In this document: positions 44,509 through 55,645 of the stretch, piece by piece
How the letters are laid out: every line of letters begins with the position of its first letter
Numbering within the stretch: the stretch's first letter is position 1
NCBI GenBank assembly: GCA_905178155.1
Contig: CAJINV010000013.1
Location: 982,344-1,046,343, forward strand
Source: Amoebophrya sp. A120
Taxonomy: Eukaryota; Sar; Dinophyceae; Syndiniales; Amoebophryaceae
Length of the DNA stretch: 64,000 bases
Direction of reading: 5' to 3'
Notes under the pieces: generated by a model
The model's database searches: none
What the model saw: only the letters and a program-made list of their open reading frames with translations
Told to the model about the DNA's origin: nothing
Program-made: the position numbers and the translations under genes

Positions 44509-45682
44509 TTTTGCTTTCTGTGATCTTCTTCCGGTGTAGAAAACGAATTTCTACCTCTACCGCACAAAGAACCTAGGAATAACGTTGTCGTGTGAGGAAT
44601 AGGAATACCATGTCGAAAAGCAGCGTTTAATAAAGCGAAGTAGCGAGGGCAGTTTTGTCCTCTTGCACAAAAAAATAGAAGGCCGTTCACGCATCCACCT
44701 TCCTTTACAGTAGCAGAAAGCACCTCTAGTACGTCTACGTCGCCATTTTTGGACACCCAAAATCAACTCGGCTTGTTGCTGTTGGTTTCGTCGGCGCTAA
44801 AAACAACTCTGACTTTTTGCAGCTTCTGCTCACCGGCCTGCTCAGGGGACACACAACTGACACCTCTCAAGTGAAATCAACGCGGTATAGACGAGAATTG
44901 TTCTGATGGCGCAGCCGCAGCTCTTGTGAACAGATCATCATGTTGACGCAAGAGGACCCAAAGCAAGAAACCATTCTGCTAGGAGCAGGGAACGCGGAAA
45001 AGGACACCAAGTTCGTTCCTTCGTTCTTGTAGAGGGGTTAGTAGTTTAGAGGTACTAACTTTCAAAGGGATTATTTTCACTCAGATCAACGTCGTGGTAA
45101 AACAGAGGAGCCCCAGGAGAAGGCTCTCCCGTTGTTGTTCTGTGCGTTTTTGTGAGCTAAGCAAGGGACAACATCTACTTTATGCGGGATGTTGTTGCCC
45201 TTGCCTCGTTTCATGTGCCGATTGGGTCCTGCCGCACCCACTCGGTCGACGTCCACAGCATACTTGCATGAGCGTTTTGGTACTAAAATGGTTCTTATAT
45301 TCGGTATGCCAACATAGTAGAGGAAAAAGAAACGACCCCCGTCATCCAGTGGGGCTAGTAAGGACACCGACTGACTGTGTGTGTGTGTGTGTCGCTGAAG
45401 ACGGGGCGTGGAATCAAAAAAACGATCAAAAGTCAAAGTCTGCACTCATTTTGGTCTCTCTACTCCTTATCTTTTTTTGAAAATAGCCTGCCGAATAGGC
45501 AATATCCGAGTGCTTTCCGAATGTATTCAAAATTTCGTTTCTGAGCAGGTAAAGAAAACCCCAGAAACAAACGTAGTTCACTGCAGAAATATTTACTCTT
45601 CTTCATCTTTAAATTTAATCATCTTCAAGAAGTATTACGACGTGGCCCCAGCAAGAGCCGGGAACAAACGACATCCACTCCT
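44509..45682. other. No gene recognised
   Basis: Upstream of centrin and downstream of the membrane-protein stop. A short plus-strand frame from 44941 (MLTQEDPKQETILLGAG) could be a first exon, but no continuation was found. A (TG)n run lies near 45375-45393. Confidence 0.45.
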
Positions 45683-48600
45683 TTACACATTGTTTGCCGC
45701 GCCGCTACCACGCTTCATCTTGTGTTTTTTATTTTTTCCGCTACTCCCAGACGAAGTACCGAATCCCCCCGTGCATCCGCGATCATAGGTCGCCTCGCTC
45801 CGGTGAGACACCGGCGACCCGATGTTTTCACCCGATAAATTCTCCTGATCGCCATGATCGTCCTGCTGTTCTCCCGAAGACGAGTTGTTGCTGTCTTTAT
45901 TCCGCACTTCCTTTTTGATCTCCTTCAGTTTGTCCTTGGTATCAAATGCAGAAGTGTCTGGGTCTGGAAGAATGCATGTTTGTCATGCTTGTCTGGCGTG
46001 ACTCTTAAATCTGTTATGCACGTTACCCAAGAGCTCCATTTTTCTGTGATGCAGAAACGCAGTTTGTCATGCAGAATAGGCAACACCTAGAAGCTCAGAA
46101 ACTTGTCATGCTGAGCCAGCACTTGTGGCCCCATCATGAGACGCCACCCAGCATCACAAGTTTCCAGACCCAGACACTCTTACATTTGATACTTGGCCTC
46201 CTTCAACAACTTCTTCTCCGTTTTCTTCGCTTCTTCCGCCTTCAACCACCGATCGTACTGCGATTTCGTCATCCACTCCGTCACGGACGCTTGGAAAAGC
46301 TGGCTCACGACCACGAGCCAGGAGCCGATAAACAGCAGCAACAAAATCCACGCACTGCCTTGTCGTCCGGCTTTCGGCCGGAACAGTTCCTGGATCCACA
46401 GTGGCGTCGTGCGGTACTCTTCCGGCTGTTGGGGCGGAGTGGGGTTCAAAAACCTGATTTGTTGATAGATAGATTAGAGAAAACAAAATGCTGTTGATGC
46501 TTTACGACTTGTCATTACGCTGCGGCTGCCTGGAAGTAGCTCCTCTCGATCCATTAAGAAGGAACCGAAACAACAATCAGGAAAAGCACATCATGCTGGC
46601 CACACAGTGGGAACCACTGACTAGTTCAACTAACATGCTGGAGCTGGCACGACATTCTCTAAAAAATTCGTACGTGTGGTCTACGTCTAGTTTTTCAGTA
46701 CATACTTACTTCCGCTCTACCTCCACTCGTCCGCGTGATGGAAGGGTAGGAGAAGGTAGAACGGCGAGATCGCCAACCGCCACCACAAATGGGATTTCGA
46801 GTGGTAGATCTTCACCTCCACCATGGACATCACCCCGCAGAGGTAGCACCCCAGGGCAAACTGCATTTCGTGCCCGAATTGCATCCACCAGGTCGCTCTT
46901 TGCAGCATGGTCCTGGTGGCCGGGTCGACGGAGCGGCGATACGGAGCTTGGTCGTTCTCGGGGGCCGCCGCTGCTTCCCCAAAGGGGAGGGCGGGGAAGC
47001 AGTGGATGAGACACAGCAGAATGTAGGCCGACCAGAATAAGACCAGCAAGACACTATGGACCACGCAGGGTGCGATGCACCCAAAGCATTTTTTCAGTTC
47101 GAAAAGCTCTGGCTCCTGATACGCCTCGTACGCACCGGAAAACTGGGGTTTGATCAAATGGATGTACAGTACAACAAACGCGATATCGTTCGTACTAGTT
47201 CTATCTGTAACAATAACAGGTCACCAGCATAGGCGGCACAAGTGTAAAACTAAAATAATATTGCTGTACAATAGTGGATGATGTGAAACACCAAACCCAA
47301 GCATGCAAGCTTGTTCATCACCAACGCAAAATTACCACGTAGAAAATTCTACCCGATCCTGGCCCGCTAGCAATCCGGTTTGCTCTCCGGGCCCGTTTTG
47401 CCCATGGTTCACCTCGTCCCCATTTGCGCGCCTTTGCGGCGGCCGGTCCCCAACGTACGCATACCCGTTCTGCCCCTGCCAGTTATCGAGCAACCGCCTT
47501 CGCGGAAATTCTTCCAAAAATCTTCCGAAATGCTTCCAGCGCCCCAGCTTTTCAATGCGCCCACAGCCTGTAAGCTGTGGGGCCATCTATTTATGTCGGG
47601 CCAGTTGTGGCTGCGGCCACATCGATTTGCAGGCGGAGAACAGACTTAAGAGCGCCGTAGCGCCGGGCTCAATTTTTGAGCCGCACGGCACTACGAACCG
47701 CAAAAAGCGCCAATCAAACATCGCAAGCGAGGCGATGCGTATCGAGATACACCGCCCTGCCAAGCAACTTGCCCAGATTCGGCAGCGCCCTGTAGGTGGC
47801 CTACTGGGACACCAGAGGGGAAGGGCGCAACCAGAATGAACTCCGGGCCAGGCCGGTAGCGAGGTGCCGGACGGGCGGTCGGGTGCAGGTGTGCGAGGTA
47901 GGCCGCGCGCTGCCGGGCGAAAAAGTGGCGCCTTGGCGCATTACAAATTGCTTTTTTCAGAAAAAAAAAAAATTTCGATTTCCCTTTCGCCCAGGAGAGT
48001 CGACCATACCGTTGGCGGAAGGATTTCGGAAGGATTTCGGAAGCATTTCGGAAGGATTCCGGAAGGATTTCCGGAAGCCTCGGGAAGGATTTTCGCGAGC
48101 ATTCCGGAAGCCCTTCCGGCGGCCCCTTCGGAAGGATTTTCTGTTGGCCCTCTTCAGGGACAGCTGTCGGCTTGCGACGCACTCCGCGAGCCGCGGGTCC
48201 TTCCACAAGCAACCCATTACGGCCCGGCGGCTGCATCTTCTATCTAAGGCCGCGGGCCGGCCCCCTCCGGGCGCGACAGGCTTGCTGGGAAGCCTGCCTC
48301 GGCCTTTCGTTAAGTTCGTTCCGCTGTAGTGCACAACACAGGGGGCAAGGGGGCGCAACTCGCCCGATTTCCGGCGCTGGTTTAAGGTGGCAATGGGGCG
48401 CAAGCCCTACAGCGAGCGGCTGCGCGCCACGCCTCGGGCTACTGTCTACGCCACCCTGCCGCGGTGGGCTGCCCGTCCCAGGGCAGAAAAACAAGAAGGC
48501 CGTCCGGCTGCACTCAGGGCTGGGGCGCCGCGAACTTTGCCGGGGTGCTGGAAGGATTTCGGAAGATTATTGGAAACATTTCCCCCCGATTGTGTTAACA

Positions 48601-48969
48601 GGGGTGGCCGTTTGTAACCTGCCAGTTATCGAGCAACCGCCTTCGCGCCGACCGGACCGTGCCACCGCTCTGGAGGCTCCTCCGCGCTGCAGTCGAGTTA
48701 TTCGTGTTGCCCCGGTCCTCGTCTTCCGTGCAGTCGATTCCCAGCAGCCCGGGCGAAAATAGCTGTTGACGCGAGGACGAGCCAGGGCCGCTGCTGTAGT
48801 TTTGCGGTGGCGTGCTGTAGTTCTTCTTTTTTTTCGCGCTGCGCTGGAAAAAGGAGTTGCTGCCGCCGCGCTCTCCGGCATCCCTGCTGATCAGGTCTTC
48901 CTCGTCCTCGAAAGGGTTTGCCATGGCCGTGCTGTCGTGGGGAAAATGGGTACTATTGCAGAGATCCAC
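45683..48969 (-). CDS. Multi-pass membrane protein of unknown family
   Basis: Minus-strand gene with ATG at 48969 or more likely 48924 (MANPFEDEEDL), stop 45683-45685. The N-terminal exon (to about 48618) is Ser/Asn/Arg-rich and cytosolic in character. A 1,143-nt intron bounded by 30-bp direct repeats follows, then the exon 47477 to about 47356 (GQNGYAYVGDRPPQRR). The exon from about 47144 to 46732 has hydrophobic segments (VVHSVLLVLFWSAYILLCLI; LGCYLCGVMSMVEV; LAISPFYLLLPF). The exon 46453-46192 has another (SAWILLLLFIGSWLVVVSQL) and a Lys/Glu-rich coiled stretch. The last exon, 45940-45683, is Ser/Gly/Lys-rich. About four to five membrane segments in total. An N-terminal NPF motif could bind EH domains, but the rest does not look like SCAMP. 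No family assigned. Confidence 0.75.
45941..46191. mobile_element. Introner, family A
   Basis: TIRs TATCAAATGCAGAAGTG and CACTCTTACATTTGATA with the GTCTGGGTCTGG core. Perfect duplication CTTGG (45936-45940, 46192-46196). Excision of 256 nt gives KLLKEAKDKLKEIKKEV on the minus strand. Confidence 0.95.
47475..48647. repeat. Intron bounded by 30-bp direct repeats with inner TIR-like ends
   Basis: The same 30 bases (starting CCTGCCAGTTATCGAGCAAC) occur at 47475-47504 and 48618-48647. Removing 1,143 nt restores RRLLDNWQ/GQNGYAY in frame with GT at the donor and AG at the acceptor. Just inside the repeats are imperfect inverted ends (left AATCTTCCGAAATGCTTCCAGC; right inverse of AATCTTCCGAAATCCTTCCAGC, 1 mismatch). 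The interior is GC-rich and carries many GGAAGGATTTCGG repeats (48010-48145). Confidence 0.85.
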
Positions 48970-50076
48970 CAGATCCTCTCAAGTAAACATAACGACGCGA
49001 TTAAGTAACCGTTGAAATTCTTTAGAAAAGACAAAGAGGTGAGACAACAGCAAGGACAACTACTTTCGTTGTGAATCTTCACAAGATTTGGAGGCACGAA
49101 CGAAGGAGCAACAACTCGATGCTGTCAGTGTCAGGCACGAAATCTGATCTGTCTAAACAAGAAACCTAAAACAGATGATGCCGCAATTTGCACAGAAACA
49201 GGATCAACTTTTAACCTCGAGCACGCAATAAACACGAACGGAAAAATCGAGATAGATAGATCTTACCTCCTTGGGCCTCTTCACTGTTCATTGATCTCTA
49301 GAACGCAAGGAAGGAATACTTCTTTGGTCTTGGTACCAAGAAAAAACAGGTTTGTTCTAGTCGTGACTGCTGGCATAATTGAGTCTCCAAAAGAAAAACG
49401 CAGCTGAAACAATAACAACTTCAGGGCGTGCAATGAGCATCACGATGTTGATCCTGGTGATCGTTGTTGGAAAGGGAAACGGATTACTTCTAATTGTAGT
49501 CTTTGTGCTGCAAAAGCAAAGACCTACTTTCTCGATGCACGAGATAGTCCTGAGGTGGGTGAACAACACAAATGACAAGCGAATATTTCTGTGCTGGAAT
49601 ACCACCAACATTAGTAATGCTCGCGAGCAGCCTTATTTCCTCGTCTTGTTTCTTTTGTTGTTTTGCAAGAAATCAAATCAACGTCCGCTTTCAAAAACAA
49701 ACGACTGAGGTCATGATGTCGGTAGTTGTAACGTCAGATAGAAGCCACAGCCAGCAGGGTTCTTGTGAACTTGTTTATTTGCAGTTTTTCTAAGAATTTG
49801 CACATTTCACCTTGACACTTTCATTCATTTTCGGAAAAAATTAAATAGGCGTCGAGAGCTGCAACTGTTCGTGGCGATTTCATGACCGCCCCCCTGAGTT
49901 GCATTTTCCACGTCCGGGTCGTCGTTCTGTGCCACTAGTGGCGCGACGGCACGGTGGCGCACCCGTCGTGGAACAAGACCACGAACGAAGATCCTTGTAG
50001 TTCCCCCGGACTGCGGAACCTCAATTATCCAGACATCCATCCCCATCTCGTCCTCCGTGTCAACCTCAATATCAAT
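48970..50076. other. No firm gene; possible C-terminal exon of the TerC gene
   Basis: A minus-strand frame from about 50070 to 49825 (EVDTEDEMGMDVWIIEVPQ, ending RRLFNFFRK) directly follows the TerC stop at 50077 in another frame. It could be an alternative last exon, but no convincing splice acceptor was identified. The rest (48970-49824) shows only short AT-richer frames. Confidence 0.35.
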
Positions 50077-53033
50077 TCATTTTCCCGCCACTAAGGCCTG
50101 ATTCACTTGACTTCCCGGCTGCACCACTCCACCGCTTGTTCGAGGTGTTGTCGCCTTTTCGCTGGCGGTGCCTGCATGTCGAGGCGTCGCGGGGCTCGGG
50201 GCCTGCGACCGCGCTTGTCTTCCAGCCATCGAGATCGCGGCACAGATGGCAAGCGTGATGGTGAATATGCCGGTGACCACAAAAGAGGGGATAATCACGA
50301 CCTGTGTCGTTTTTTTCATTTTGGAAAGCATATGCGTAAACATCTTCAACTACAGCGGTTAGTGCCACCTATCATCTAAAACCATTTTCACATCCCCTAG
50401 TACTTCTGACTCGCGTTGTTTTTTATGTGTTGAACTCAGTGTTACTCTTTTACCTTTGACAGGATGAGCTTGAACCCGATGAAGACGAGGATGAAGGCGA
50501 CTCCGTACTTCAGATACTCGAACAGCCGCATTTATGAACTGCAAAAGTAATGTAACGTACTAGTATAAATTGCATTACAAATTGGCCTAGCATTACAAAT
50601 TAAATTTGAAGTGCGGATTTGCCTTGTGGAGGAGATTTGTAATGCATAACTGCAATCAGTACGAGTACGATACTTTTGCACAGGATAGCATCAGTTCGTC
50701 AACAATGAGAAAGGTCGCCCGCAATCCCAGCATCGCCATGATGCAGGCGGTGTACGCCAGGTACAGGTCCGGTACCTGCGCGACGATGGCGGAAACCGAG
50801 TCTACCGCGAACATCAGATCGGTGATTTCCAAACACACCACCACGATGAACAGAAACGTGCAGCGCCACTCGACCCGGTAACCCTGGGGCAGGGAACGAG
50901 GCGAGCGACCCCATTGGGATTCGTAGACCTGGCAATGTTATTTTTCGTGTCATACGGTCACGGTAAGTATCTTATCACCTCGTATCATCACGTAAATCGT
51001 TCGCTCCTTGAAAAACAGAGCACTGCAGCTGTACTACGGGCGCGCCAGTACTATCCTGAAACCTCAAATCAAGGACACGCTGTTCAAAGTCAGTAAGCAC
51101 CTTCAGATTGTGCGCTTTGCTTGCGTGCGAGGCAGAGGACGCGCTGTCCGCGCCTAGATTGGATTTTGAGCTCGAGCTTTTGTCCAGGTCCGGCAACGAC
51201 ACCGTCGTGCTCTCCGGGGGTAGCTTCAGCGTCCCGTCCGGCAAGACCTCGCACTTGACGAAAAACCTGCCGCTCTCGTCGTACCCATTGATGAGCGGCA
51301 ACACCTCACTTGCCCACACAATGATCGGGTGCTCCGTAGGGTCGCCGTCCTCGTCTTCGAATAACGCCACGTGGATCCCGGTGTACACCAGAAACGCCCC
51401 GAACACGATGTGCATGAAGTGCAGGGTGTGGATCAGAGCCTCCCCCACGACGAAGAAGACCATGCGGAAGAAGATCGCGCCAATAATCCCGTAAAACAGC
51501 GGCTTGTGCTTCAGCTTGTCCGGGGTCGCGTATATGTCGAAGACCATGCGAAAGACGAACAAGTTGTCCACGGACAACATCCATTCGAGCAAGTACCCGG
51601 AAAACCAAGTCGCCGCGTTGTCGGCCCCTTTAAAGAGGTACACGTAGAAGACAAAGGCCAGCGCCACGCCCACGTAGCCGAGCGCGTACAAAGACGCCTG
51701 CCAGAGCTCCAAAACTTGGTGTTTGCGGAAGAGGTACAGGTTGTCGAAGATCAAGACACCGACAAAGATCACGGAAAACGCGATCCAGTGCGGGATGTCC
51801 GACGTCTTGAACAGCACAAAATCCTCGTGCGGGATCAACATGTCGCGGGTGATCTTCTTCGCGAGAAGGATGGGGTCGCGTTGGGCTAATGATCAGATTC
51901 CGATTGGTTTATTCAGTTTCAGTAGTTTCATTAATGTTAAGGTCTCGTCCCTCAATCGTCTAACGAGTGTGAGGCTTCGGCTTGTTTCGCCTCCCTTTGA
52001 ATTTGATATTGATTGAGCTTGAGCAGGTCTCCCTGACGCATGAGAAAGGGACCTGCACGAGAACTACTGCACAGGGCGAGCACAAAAAAATCCACTAAGC
52101 AATATTTTACCAAGTTCCCACATGTTCATCGTTTCGAGCTCTTCCGATTCCACCTTGGCTTGCAGCACCGCCTGTGCCTTCTTGAGCAGGTTGCTTTCCT
52201 CATATTGGCTGGTTTGCGGCGACCCGGATATTCCCGCGTCCACCACATCGATCTTCTGCTGTTTTTCTTGTTGCAGAAGTTTGTGCTGCTTCTTGTTCTG
52301 CTGCGATGAGGCTGTAGTCGTTGTGGTGGGCCTGGGTGATACAACTTGCCTCGGAACATAGCTCTTGGTCGTTAAGGCATCGACGAAATCAGTGGATTTG
52401 GCAGCGATGTTGATGAAAGCCACGGACTTCACCAAGAGCGACATCAACTTTATCATCTTGTCGGCTGCCCCCCGGGCCGCGAGTTTAGAATGCTACAGCG
52501 CTAGTAGCTCGTGTTTTTTTTTTGAAAACCTCCTCGCTTTTTCTGAATCGGACTCGGAGAAACTGCCGCCACATGTAGTTGTGCGGGCAGCAGATACTTC
52601 TTGTTTAGAAGATTATCCAACAAAAAAACTGCTTCACTGTGATGATTTTGCAGGATCTGCATTACATACAAGTTCGTTACACATGACACAGAATTATATT
52701 TGCCATGCGCGCTTCCCAAGGGAGAACACGCTTGAAAATCCAATGTCTTGCAGGTGTAGCAAGACAGACACCTTGGTGCTTCATTTTCTGCATCACAAGT
52801 TCACAGTGAAGCAGTTTTTTCTTGCGATAAAGGTGGTGGAGCTGCCGCGCAGCTGCTCGCGGTTCTTGTCGATGCGGCCGTGCTAACTCGTTGCTCAGCT
52901 TGGCATTGATGTTCCAGAGTGGTCGCGGCCCGGTACCAGTATGATCAACGCAACATCTTGTTTTCAAAAAATTCCCAACATTTTCCCGCCGCCACTCTGG
53001 CTTTCCGCCGGCCTTATTGTGTGAGCAAGACAT
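50077..53033 (-). CDS. TerC-family integral membrane protein
   Basis: Minus-strand gene ending at 50077. The core exon (about 51880 to 51104) has hydrophobic helices with LEWMLSVDNLFVFRMVF and HPIIVWAS. The exon from about 50925 carries CLEITDLMFAVDSVSAIVAQ and IMAMLGLRATFLIVDELM, which together are the TerC signature (two Asp-containing membrane motifs, SVDNxF and DLxFAxDS). An introner at 50533-50687 separates it from RLFEYLKYGVAFILVFIGFK, and a final exon adds one more helix (IIPSFVVTGIFTITLAICAA) and a Ser/Thr-rich tail. Upstream exons encode a less conserved N-terminus (about 52464-52127, from MIKLMSLLVK; a further exon at 53033 to about 52555, split by an introner). TerC proteins act in metal-ion homeostasis and, in plastids, in thylakoid assembly; the role here is open. 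The true start is uncertain. Confidence 0.87.
50533..50687. mobile_element. Introner, family C
   Basis: TIRs TATGAACTGCAAAAGTAATG and CGATACTTTTGCACAGGATA. Flanking 5-mers GCATT and GCATC (4 of 5). Excision of 160 nt joins FLIVDELM to RLFEYLKYG in the TerC gene. Sister of 3472-3617. Confidence 0.92.
52614..52829. mobile_element. Introner, family H (B-like)
   Basis: TIRs TATCCAACAAAAAAACTGC and CAGTTTTTTCTTGCGATA, extending inward through TTCACTG. Flanking 5-mers AAGAT and AAGGT (4 of 5). Removal of 221 nt joins ARQLHHL to LNKKYLLPAQL on the minus strand, which is the main reason to treat this region as an upstream exon of the TerC gene. Confidence 0.82.
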
Positions 53034-53057
53034 TTCAAAATTAGTTGCAGAAGCAGA

Positions 53058-55045
53058 ACGCGGGCACTTTTTTGGAATGGCAGCGCGCTGGTGAAATCAA
53101 AGGCGCCTTGCGCTTCCCCGAACTGTTGCGTGCCAAAAGCCCTCACTGGGAAGGCGTTTTTCTGCAAAAAAAGCAGCCGGAAATTTTCCCCGTGACCGGG
53201 CTAACGCGGGCACTTTTTTGGAATGGCAGCGCGCTGGTGAAATCACAGGCATTTTGCGCTTCCCCGAGCTGTTGCTTGCCAAAAGCCCTCATCGGGAAGG
53301 CGTTTTTTTGCAAAAAAAGCAGCCGGAAACTTTCCCCGTGACCGAGCTAACGCGGGCACTTTTTTGGAATGGCAGCGTGCTGGTGAAATCACAGGCATTT
53401 TGCGGCTCCCCGAGCTGTTGCTTGCCAAAAGCCCTCATCGGGAAGGCGCTTTTTTGCAAAAAAAGCAGCCGGAAACTTTCCCCGTGACCGGGCTAACGCG
53501 GGCACTTTTGTGGAATGGCAGCGCGCTGGTGAAATCACAGGCATTTTGCGCTTCCCCGAGCTGTTGCTTGCCAAAAGCCCTCACCGGGAAGGCGTTTTTT
53601 TGCAAAAAAAGCAGCCGGAAATTTTCCCCGTGACCGGGCTAACGCGGGCACTTTTTTGGAATGGCAGCGCGCTGGTGAAATCACAGGCATTTTGCGGCTC
53701 CCCGAGCTGTTGCTTGCCAAAAGCCCTCATCGGGACGGCGCTTTTCTGCAAAAAAAGCAGCCGGAAATTTTCCCCGTGACCGGGCTAACGCGGTCACTTT
53801 TTTGGAATGGCAGCGCGCTGGTGAAATCAAAGGCGCCTTGCGCTTCCCCGAGCTGTTGCTTGCCAAAAGCCCTCATCGGGAAGGCGTTTTTTTGCAAAAA
53901 AAGCAGCCGGAAATTTTCCCCGTGACCGGGCTAACGCGGGCACTTTTTTGGAATGGCAGCGCGCTGGTGAAATCAAAGGCGCCTTGCGCTTCCCCGAGCT
54001 GTTGCTTGCCAAAAGCCCTCATCGGGAAGGCGTTTTTTTGCAAAAAAAGCAGCCGACAATTTTCCCCGTGACCGGGCTAACGCGGGCACTTTTTTGGAAT
54101 GGCAGCGCGCTGGTGAAATTGCAGGCGCCTTGCGCTTCTCTGAGCTGTTGCTTGCCAAAAGCCTTCATCGGGAAGGCGTTTTTTTGCAAAAAAAGCAGCC
54201 GGAAACTTTCCCCATGACCGGGCTAACGCGGGCACTTTTTTGGAATGGCAGCGCGCTGGTGAAATCAAAGGCGCCTTGCGCTTCCCCGAGCTGTTGCTTG
54301 CCAAAAGCCTTCATCGGGAAGGCGTTTTTTTGCAAAAAAAGCAGCCGGAAACTTTCCCCGTGACCGGGCTAACGCGGTCACTTTTTTGGAATGGCAGCGC
54401 GCTGGTGAAATCAAAGGCGCCTTGCGCTTCCCCGAGCTGTTGCTTGCCAAAAGCCCTCATCGGGAAGGCGTTTTTTTGCAAAAAAAGCAGCCGGAAACTT
54501 TCCCCGTGACCGGGCTAACGCGGTCACTTTTTTGGAATGGCAGCGCGCTGGTGAAATCAAAGGCGCCTTGCGCTTCCCCGAGCTGTTGCTTGCCAAAAGC
54601 CCTCATCGGGAAGGCGTTTTTTTGCAAAAAAAGCAGCCGGAAACTTTCCCCGTGACCGGGCTAACGCGGGCACTTTTTTGGAATGGCAGCGCGCTGGTGA
54701 AATCAAAGGCGCCTTGCGCTTCCCCGAGCTGTTGCTTGCCAAAAGCCCTCACCGGGAAGGCGTTTTTTTGCAAAAAAAGCAGCCGGAAATTTTCCCCGTG
54801 ACCGGGCTAACGCGGGCACTTTTTTGGAATGGCAGCGCGCTGGTGAAATCGCAGGCGCCTTGCGCTTCCCCGGGCTGTTGCGTGCCAAAAGCCCTCATCT
54901 AGAGGGCGCTTTTTTGCAAAAAAAGCAGCCGGAAACTTTCCCCGTGACCGGGCTAACGCGGGCACTTTTTTGGGATGGCGGCGCGCTGGTGAAATCAAAG
55001 GCGCCTTGCGCTTCCCCGAGCTGTTGCTTGCCAAAAGCTTGCATA
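53058..55045. repeat. 146-bp tandem satellite, about 13.6 copies
   Basis: Period 146 bp, units starting near 53058, 53204, 53350 and so on to the truncated last copy ending about 55040. Each unit contains GCGGGCACTTTTTTGGAATG, GAAATCAAAGGCGCC or GAAATCACAGGCATT, CCGAGCTGTTGCTTGCC and AAAAAAAGCAGCCGGAAA. Units 2-5 carry the CACAGGCATT variant and alternate between GCGCTTCC and GCGGCTCC, a local dimeric arrangement; the others carry AAAGGCGCC or GCAGGCGCC. Open frames in each unit on both strands are by-products of the periodicity. Confidence 0.96.
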
Positions 55046-55645
55046 CGGAGTTTTCAATAACTACGCAACATTTCTCTCCAACTCGAAGTGGCGTCAGGTG
55101 CGGCCTGCTTATCATGATCTAAACATCCAAAGAAGCGTCCGCCGTTGAAAGTATCACTTCCTCAATACTCTCAAACACTCACCAGAAATCTGAACCAGTA
55201 CCACCTCCAGAAGTATACAACTGACCAATTGAAGATGCCACTGCACTCCCACGGAACATTCGGACTGTGTGCCGTGTAAAATCCTACACTGACACAGCGA
55301 CGCCACCGGCAGCGGCTCTGGCACACGCGCTGTGAGACTACTACTTACATCTTTAGTACAACTAAGTACTTACATTGCAAAGTTACAACAGTCTTCGTAG
55401 AAGAAAAGCCTCCTCATCAAGTTGCAAAAGATAACGAAAGAAGAGCAAAAAATTAAGATAACAGGAGAAGGCTAAGCATAAGGAACTTGGTCATCAGAAT
55501 ATATCGACCGTCAATTGTCAAAATCCTGTGCTGCGGTGCTCCTTCGTTCTCGCACGCAAAATGAATGCAAAATTATTCCGTACAGACGAATTTTTTTTTC
55601 GTATTCTTGTCTTCTTGAAACAAAATGCTATCCCTTCCTATTTCT
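55046..55645. other. No gene recognised
   Basis: Between the 146-bp satellite and the stop of the large coiled-coil gene. It contains no convincing frame, introner or tandem repeat, and probably includes the 3' UTR of the minus-strand gene. Confidence 0.45.

Noticed and set aside
44941-45032. Plus-strand gene start (MLTQEDPKQETILLGAG)
   Set aside because: No convincing donor site, downstream exon or domain could be found; left as a note only.
47980-48170. CRISPR-like array because of evenly spaced GGAAGGATTTCGG units
   Set aside because: Units are short, irregular and contiguous without unique spacers; a simple minisatellite inside an intron of a eukaryotic gene.
53058-55045. Repeated 61-102 codon frames on both strands in the 146-bp satellite
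   Set aside because: They recur with the repeat period on both strands and encode the same low-information sequence; by-products of the satellite.
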